A DNA stretch of 64,000 nt from Diadema setosum (lineage: Eukaryota > Echinodermata > Echinoidea > Diadematoida > Diadematidae): positions 19,086,901 to 19,150,900 of the forward strand of contig NC_092699.1 of NCBI RefSeq assembly GCF_964275005.1. Direction: 5' to 3'. Numbering within the stretch: position 1 is the stretch's first letter; each line of letters begins with the position of its first letter. This document shows positions 58,640 through 64,000 of the stretch, one piece after another. The position numbers were made by a program, and so were the translations under genes. The notes beneath the pieces are model-generated. The model was not told the DNA's origin. It searched no databases and saw only the letters and a list, made by a program, of their open reading frames with translations.

Positions 58640-58839
58640 TAGTGTAAATGCAGAAATTTTTGTGGCGCATTTATTTTCAGGTATTTTGCACTAAAATCCG
58701 TTAGAATATCTTCACAGTTTTCTCTGCACATTTCGAATGGGTTGACAATTGTGCAGCGTGAATTCCAGAATCTACAAATCGGTTTTTGAGCCACTCAGCG
58801 TGAAAAATTAATCATGTAAAAATATCAATATTTACAGTA
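58640..58839. mobile_element. Decayed MITE of the ACTGTAAA type (family J, copy 2)
   Basis: Left TAGTGTAAATGCAGAAAT and right AATATTTACAGTA are imperfect inverted ends. Interior words (GGCGCATTTATTTTC ... CAGCGTGAAAAATTAAT) mirror each other as in the copy at 48789. Confidence 0.55.
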
Positions 58840-61319
58840 AACATAATCAATAAATTATGTTTATATAGTTATGTAAATGGTGTGCTGTAATGCTGTAAGA
58901 GTTAGTTGTATTTCTTGGAAAGATATTCTTTCAGTTCCCATAGTGTGTGTGGAGCATTGGTTCCATTGTTATGTTGCGTGTCTAATATCTAGTGAAAGTG
59001 AAGATACTATGATGTGCAGTTTTGATTGTGTGTGCAATTTTGCAGTCGTTAGTGAATTTGTTTTTCCAGTGCCACACTTTGAGTTTGCAATTAGCCATTG
59101 TTGTATGAGTGTGTGTAAATGGCAAAGCCGGGCAGGAGAAAGGGGCAGCTTATTAAAAGACTACCAATTTCATGGACTCATAACAGGGTATGAGCGGTAA
59201 GCTGCAAGAATATGATTTTGTTGACTCGATTCCACGACCGTTAGTACTAACTGCACCATGCTCAGAGCCATGTTCAAACTCACTTTTAATGCTGATCTAG
59301 CTTTTTTTAATTTCTTTTTTATATGGGTGCGTGTGGATGGAAGCAAACTTGAAACATGTTCCTCTAATCATATTGCTGAAATGATATTTCAGCAATTTGG
59401 CTGAAGTAGTTTCTTGAATGTTAAGTGTGTATATCTTGAAAGAACTTGCTATGTATACTACAGAGTGTTGACATCTCCAAATGTACAGTGGTAAAGAGAT
59501 TCTGATCTTTACATACATACTGGATGATTAAAGTGTGTGACAGAATAAATCTCAGTGCTTTGTAGTATAATGTGTGGTGGCATATTGATACTGTGTTGAA
59601 GCTTCTGACGTTATTGCTGGCTCAAAACATTGCGCCTGTCAGAACTTGAGACATACGTCTGCTCAAATTAATTTCACTTTCTTTCATCCCATCAAAATGG
59701 AAGTCAGGGACTAACTATAGAAGCTTTGACAAACAGCAAATCAAAACAAATTGCAGTATATTGCATAATATGCAGTCCGTGTTTGCTTGGTCATATCACG
59801 GAATAATGTAGTTGTGAATCATTTGTTTCCTGTATGCTGTAAAGCCACAATAATTTATGTACCTGAATTTGATGGGAATCTTTGTGTCCAATGTAGGCCC
59901 TACCCATTTTGTGCATGTGTGTGCATTTGTTTGTCTATAAAAATCCTCATAGTGTTGGCTGTGTTCATGGCTTTTCCATCACAACAAATCATAACTTCAC
60001 ATATGTTGGAAATAGAAATAAACAGGGTAGACTTTTATGAGCAGATAGATGGCTGAATCTGGTGGTATCATAGAGAGATGAGAAACAAAAAGGACAATAG
60101 CATGATGTCATACTTTTCCACATTGTCGTTAGATGTTGCTCTAGAGAAACAGATTCAAGCTTCAACTTTCCATATCACATGCTTGCCATGAAGATTCAGA
60201 GTGTTCTTCAGCGGAAGAGAACCAAAAACTGTCACCGTGTTCTAGATTTTCTCCCCTTTTTCAGGTTTACCGATGTGTGTGCGGTGTCTTAAAATAATGT
60301 CACAAGTGTCACATTTCATATTTGAGCACACTGGTGTACTTATGACCCATCAGCATGCTCGAAAAATGTGGGAAGCTGTGAAAGCGGTTTAAATGGAGTT
60401 CCCAGGGAGCGAGTTCGCCGCCTGTGATGTTTGAGGTGAAGATGAAGAACATTAAGGGGATGGAGGGATTGTATTGGGTTGCGTGATGACCTTACCAGGC
60501 TCGAGGTGTGTGATGAATACAGACAGACTGGGTGAGAAAAGGAGAACCAGCATGCTCATGGAAAGGGGGGGGGGGGGGCAGAGAAAGGGAGGGAGAGAGA
60601 AAAACCATGGAGGAAGAGTAAGGGATGAACACACTTTTAATGACAGGAAAAATGAAAAAGATGACAAGGAGGTTTGAAGAGGTGGAACTATTTTTCAAAA
60701 CATAAAATTGGAGGGGACAAAGGGTGAATGAAAAGTGTGGATAATGGCTTATAAAATATCATCATTTGACAACTTTAATAGAATCTTTAAGAAGGAATGT
60801 ACTACTATTTTGCCTACATTCATTGATACGGATGTCACATCAAAATGACATTGGTAGAGTAAGGGGTTATTATATCATATGAAGGAGTTCAAAAAGATAA
60901 AAGAGACTTATAGCAATAAGAAAACAGGAAAGAAGTGTCGTTCAAGAACAGTTGAAGGGAATGTAGAAAATAAAAACCAAACAGAAAAGTGTATCAGGCC
61001 AATAAATGGAGGAACAAGAAATAACTTTCTACAGTGTGGCACATGATATTTGAAACACAGTTCAAACAAAGATTGAAGGAAACAGAGAACTGATACAATA
61101 GCAGTTGAATCCAAGGCAGAAATCTCATGGTAAGACAGGTAGAAAGATAACAGAGGAAAGCAAAGGATACAGAGTAAAAGAGGGAGGCTGAGAGAATAGT
61201 GCACGTGAGACTGACGGGAACAAAACCACAAGAAATCACAAATGAAGTGAAGTAAGGCTGTTTAGATTGATACCTGTATATCAGTCATATACTTGCAAAG
61301 TCAAGGAAAAGGACATTCT
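58840..61319. other. Unique DNA, no gene recognised
   Basis: A G14 run (about 60567-60579) sits within a purine-rich patch. The 107-codon frames at 58877-59200 (+) and 60908-61231 (-) have no supporting signals. Confidence 0.4.
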
Positions 61320-61412
61320 TTAACCCGTCAAGGACGGTTTGATTTTGCTACAACACGCATTTCTCTTGAACACTTGCCCGAATATACTCCGCACTCATCC
61401 TCAATGGGTTAT
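61320..61412 (-). mobile_element. Family C MITE, copy 5
   Basis: Reverse orientation. Left end TTAACCCGTCAAGGACGG, right end CATCCTCAATGGGTTAT. The inner palindrome is eroded (CCCGAATATACTCCGC). Confidence 0.75.
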
Positions 61413-62103
61413 TTAAGATCGTGAATTGCATGATACGAATCATTGTCACATGAACTTTTTATGGAGAGGACAAAGGTATTACAAGTTATAAAAACAATCA
61501 TTAGCATAAAAATCAGGAGGATTATCATTGTGAAAATTCTTTTCTGTACAGTGATCATAATGTTATTGTAGTTGTCTTTTTCATTGTCATTATATCTTCT
61601 GGTCTCAAAGCTTTACCCATCTTTGAAACTATTTACATGTCAACGAAATCATTACAACCAGTCTGAGATGCACAAATCTTGAGTTCGGTAATGTATAAAA
61701 AGATGTCAACAAAAAGCCTACATGTGGTCTTTCCCCAAACTCGGTTCTGTGTGTCCTATATCATGCGAGGACAGTAGTGACATTAAATGCGGGCACGATA
61801 TATGCAGACACACACATGTGAAGAGCGAAAAGGTTATGGCAAGTGCAAAAATTCTGTAAGGTGTGCTTTATGGGTGCTTACAGGACACAGGTGGTGACAA
61901 AGAGTATGTCTCTTCTCTCATCTCTTTCTTTTCTAAATTTAGCAGCCAGGAGCACTTATTTACAGTGCATTGCACCTTGCATGGAAGACATCTTTGATGG
62001 TGCTGATGAATGCAAATGGTGGCTTGCACCAACGTGCATGATAGATTAAGTACAGAGACACTGCCCCAGCCAAGAAGTGACAAACACACTGCCAAACTGC
62101 CAG
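61413..62103. other. Unique DNA with one weak exon-like segment
   Basis: A very good acceptor (TTTCTTTTCTAAATTTAG) at 61942 precedes an open frame that ends at TAA 62047-62049 and contains QCIAPCMEDIFDGADECKWW. No donor follows, so it could be a terminal exon or chance. Nothing identifies a product. Confidence 0.2.
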
Positions 62104-62343
62104 ATTCCACCGCATGAATAGTAAAGGAAAGGATTCGATGGGAGAAGGCTGACAAATTCTACCTCCTCATTGAGGTTTCTGATGAGATTCTTGTTCTGTT
62201 GAGTAAAGTTTATAAAAACTGAGTAAAACATTCCACTGCATGAACAGTAACAGAAGGACTTGCAGGGAGAAAGTTGATAAATTCTACCTCAATGAGGTTG
62301 CTTCCTGTTCAGTTGAAGAAAGTTTGTAGAAACTGAGTAAAAC
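62104..62343. repeat. Tandem duplication, ~126 bp x 2
   Basis: The segment 62104-62229 (ATTCCACCGCATGAATAGTA ... AACTGAGTAAAAC) is repeated at 62230-62343 with about 20% differences and small deletions. It is non-coding. Confidence 0.8.
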
Positions 62344-62470
62344 TGGCACATATGAGTGGTACTATAAACTCAATTTCCACCTTTCTTTAAACATTCTTCA
62401 GTCATGATTAGTCAAAGAAGACAACTATTTTGTGACGTGAGATGAATGTAACAAAAGCAAAAAGTATATT

Positions 62471-62865
62471 TGTGACCGTGCATCACAAAACGAACAAAAA
62501 GTCGCACCCCTTGATTTTACGTGAGCACTCAAAAAAAGTGAAACTGGTCAACCAAGTCGATACTGGGTTTTTTATATTTTCTGAAAGAGCTACCCTTCTT
62601 CTACATTATTCTGAAGTTTGGGATCATAAAATGAATAGGAAAGTGCATTTTCAGCAGTTTTTCTACAACCTTTTTTTGTAGAGTGATGAGATCAGGTATA
62701 TGTCTCAAGAGTCCCCTTTTCATTTTTTGATAACCCTTTGCCCATTCTTCAATCTCAAGTCTAATAACTTTTGAAGGGATGATGCTACTGCTCTGAAAGT
62801 TGGCAGTAATCATGGCCATAATGTGTTGATAGAGCATGTTTAATTTCAGCCTGATCAGGGTCACA
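62471..62865. mobile_element. Element with TGTGACC...GGTCACA ends (family G, copy 2)
   Basis: TGTGACCGTGCATCACAAAA at the left and GATCAGGGTCACA at the right give short inverted termini. The interior is AT-rich with no coding sequence. A 91-codon minus frame covers most of it, including the ends, and is therefore not taken as a gene. Confidence 0.55.
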
Positions 62866-63052
62866 TTTAATGTCAAATGTAGGCCCTATTTACTGTATTT
62901 GCATTCATTGTTATAGTGTGTAACAACAGGAGAAAAAACAAACAAACACCTGGCAGAAAAAGAAGGAACACTGTGAAATTATTGATTGCCCCATTCTTTG
63001 ACATGAATTTTTGATCCAGCTGGTCTTATTCACTTTTTCTTATCAACAACAG

Positions 63053-63135
63053 CACAGAGGATGGTCTGAATGGTGTGTGCCACCTGAGCTGAGAGAGAGT
63101 ACCGGATTCAATCTAAACACCTGTTGATTGTCAAG
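63053..63135 (+). other. Possible untranslated exon
   Basis: The acceptor TTTTTCTTATCAACAACAG and donor GTCAAG|GTGAGC are both good and 83 bp apart, but all three frames contain a stop. If real it would be a 5' untranslated or non-coding RNA exon. Confidence 0.2.
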
Positions 63136-63810
63136 GTGAGCATTACATGCATTCCATCCATGTTCATGTCATGTTATATGTTTACGTCAATATGACATTA
63201 TCTTACTCTTGTTCCTTATTTCTTTCTGACTGCCATAAGAGTAAACTCCACTGCTATTTCGTTACTATATAAATGGCAATTCATCATAATCATAAAACAA
63301 GAATCTAGATGTGTTAAGATATCAGAAATCAGTGTGTATTTCTCTGAAATGTGTGGCTGTAGCTAAACGTTATATTTGAGAATTATCACTAAAAAGGTAA
63401 GAAGTCAAGAAAGTGAGCCCATATTGTGTTGCCTGAATGGGTTTATATACATTTGTAATTCACTCATTATTTTGCTGTCTGATCTTATCTCAGTTATCAT
63501 AATTTTTGCATATGCAATACAGAGGTAAATAAAAAAACTTCATCGCTTATGTGATAGAAGAGATAATGTGCTGCAAACAAAAGAAATGCCAGTAATATCA
63601 TTTAATTCCTCTTGAGAATAAGTGGTAACAAGTGGGTCAGCAAGAAAGACTGAAGATTCAACATTTTACAAGTAGCTGTAGTCATTGTGTTTTTATTCTC
63701 TTCTCCATGTAGATGCGAGCCATGGGCATTGAACCTTCTAAAAAGATTGCTTTTTCAAAGTGTTAATCTGTTATAAAAACATTGCATCTTTAAGTTTTGT
63801 GTACTGTGGG

Positions 63811-63832
63811 TGTGTGTGTGTGTGTGTGTGTG
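63811..63832 (+). repeat. (GT)n microsatellite
   Basis: About 22 bp of GT repeats followed by GCACGCGCAC. Confidence 0.9.
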
Positions 63833-64000
63833 CACGCGCACCTGTGTGCACTTGTGTTCAAGTCAGAGGTTGGTGCATACATTTATTTTTAAAAATACAT
63901 GTTGCATGATGCAATCGTGTCACAGCAAATGTGAGAGAACAAATTCTGACATACTTACTGCTGGTCAATGACCTTTATAATGAAGGTATTAAGTAAGATA

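Larger units (their letters stand above)
62866..64000. other. Unique DNA to the window edge
   Basis: Apart from the possible untranslated exon and the (GT)n tract listed next, nothing was recognised. Confidence 0.4.

Noticed and set aside
1-64000. LTR elements, LINE reverse transcriptases, Polinton-like or other virus-like elements
   Set aside because: No reverse transcriptase, integrase, capsid or envelope motifs and no long direct terminal repeats were seen in any frame.

Overview
The window looks like AT-rich, repeat-dense non-coding DNA from a marine invertebrate. An echinoderm, probably a sea urchin or a relative, is the best guess. The basis is the style of the repeats: long self-complementary MITEs ending in TTAA, CpG-rich short elements, tRNA-derived repeats, and many (GT)n, (GA)n and T/G tracts. 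No rRNA, bacterial operon, CRISPR array or complete host protein gene is visible. Long stretches read as intron or intergenic sequence. Two short open segments have good splice signals (29024-29116 and 51848-51969, both +) and may be exons of a plus-strand gene with long introns, but I could not name the product.

Most of what can be annotated is DNA-transposon material. Six copies of a ~570 bp foldback MITE (family A) start TTAAAGG at 7.0, 25.8, 28.3, 44.3, 45.3 and 52.1 kb. Three copies of a ~370-470 bp MITE (family B) lie at 0.07, 0.45 and 15.3 kb. Five copies of a ~95 bp MITE with TTAACCCGTTGAGGAC ends (family C) lie at 3.8, 15.6, 20.1, 41.0 and 61.3 kb. Three copies of a ~375 bp MITE (family D) lie at 1.3, 24.3 and 42.1 kb. 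A 1.03 kb foldback (E) sits at 26.6 kb and a 0.6 kb foldback (F) at 21.9 kb. Elements with TGTGACC ends (G) lie at 2.4, 49.6 and 62.5 kb. CpG-rich elements (H) lie at 4.1 and 39.5 kb, and another (I) at 37.1 kb. ACTGTAAA-ended MITEs (J) lie at 7.9, 48.8 and 58.6 kb. A decayed piggyBac-type transposase gene lies on the minus strand at 56.1-58.4 kb.

The most unusual object is at 52.64-55.00 kb. It is an array of near-identical 326 bp units, each with a tRNA-like segment carrying intact A and B boxes and a T-run just downstream. Two units point left and six point right, joined at one inversion point. The block is flanked by a 12 bp direct repeat and sits inside the terminal repeat of a family A MITE. 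The tRNA-like part cannot pair its outermost acceptor bases, so it is a tRNA derivative or decayed tRNA gene rather than an ordinary tRNA gene.

The remaining DNA holds microsatellites, a few GC-richer unique islands (12.1, 14.8, 22.9, 28.1, 38.7 and 44.0 kb) that could be regulatory, two RFX-type X-box sites, and two strong short hairpins (44.04 and 47.97 kb). All functional statements here come from reading the sequence. No database search was possible.
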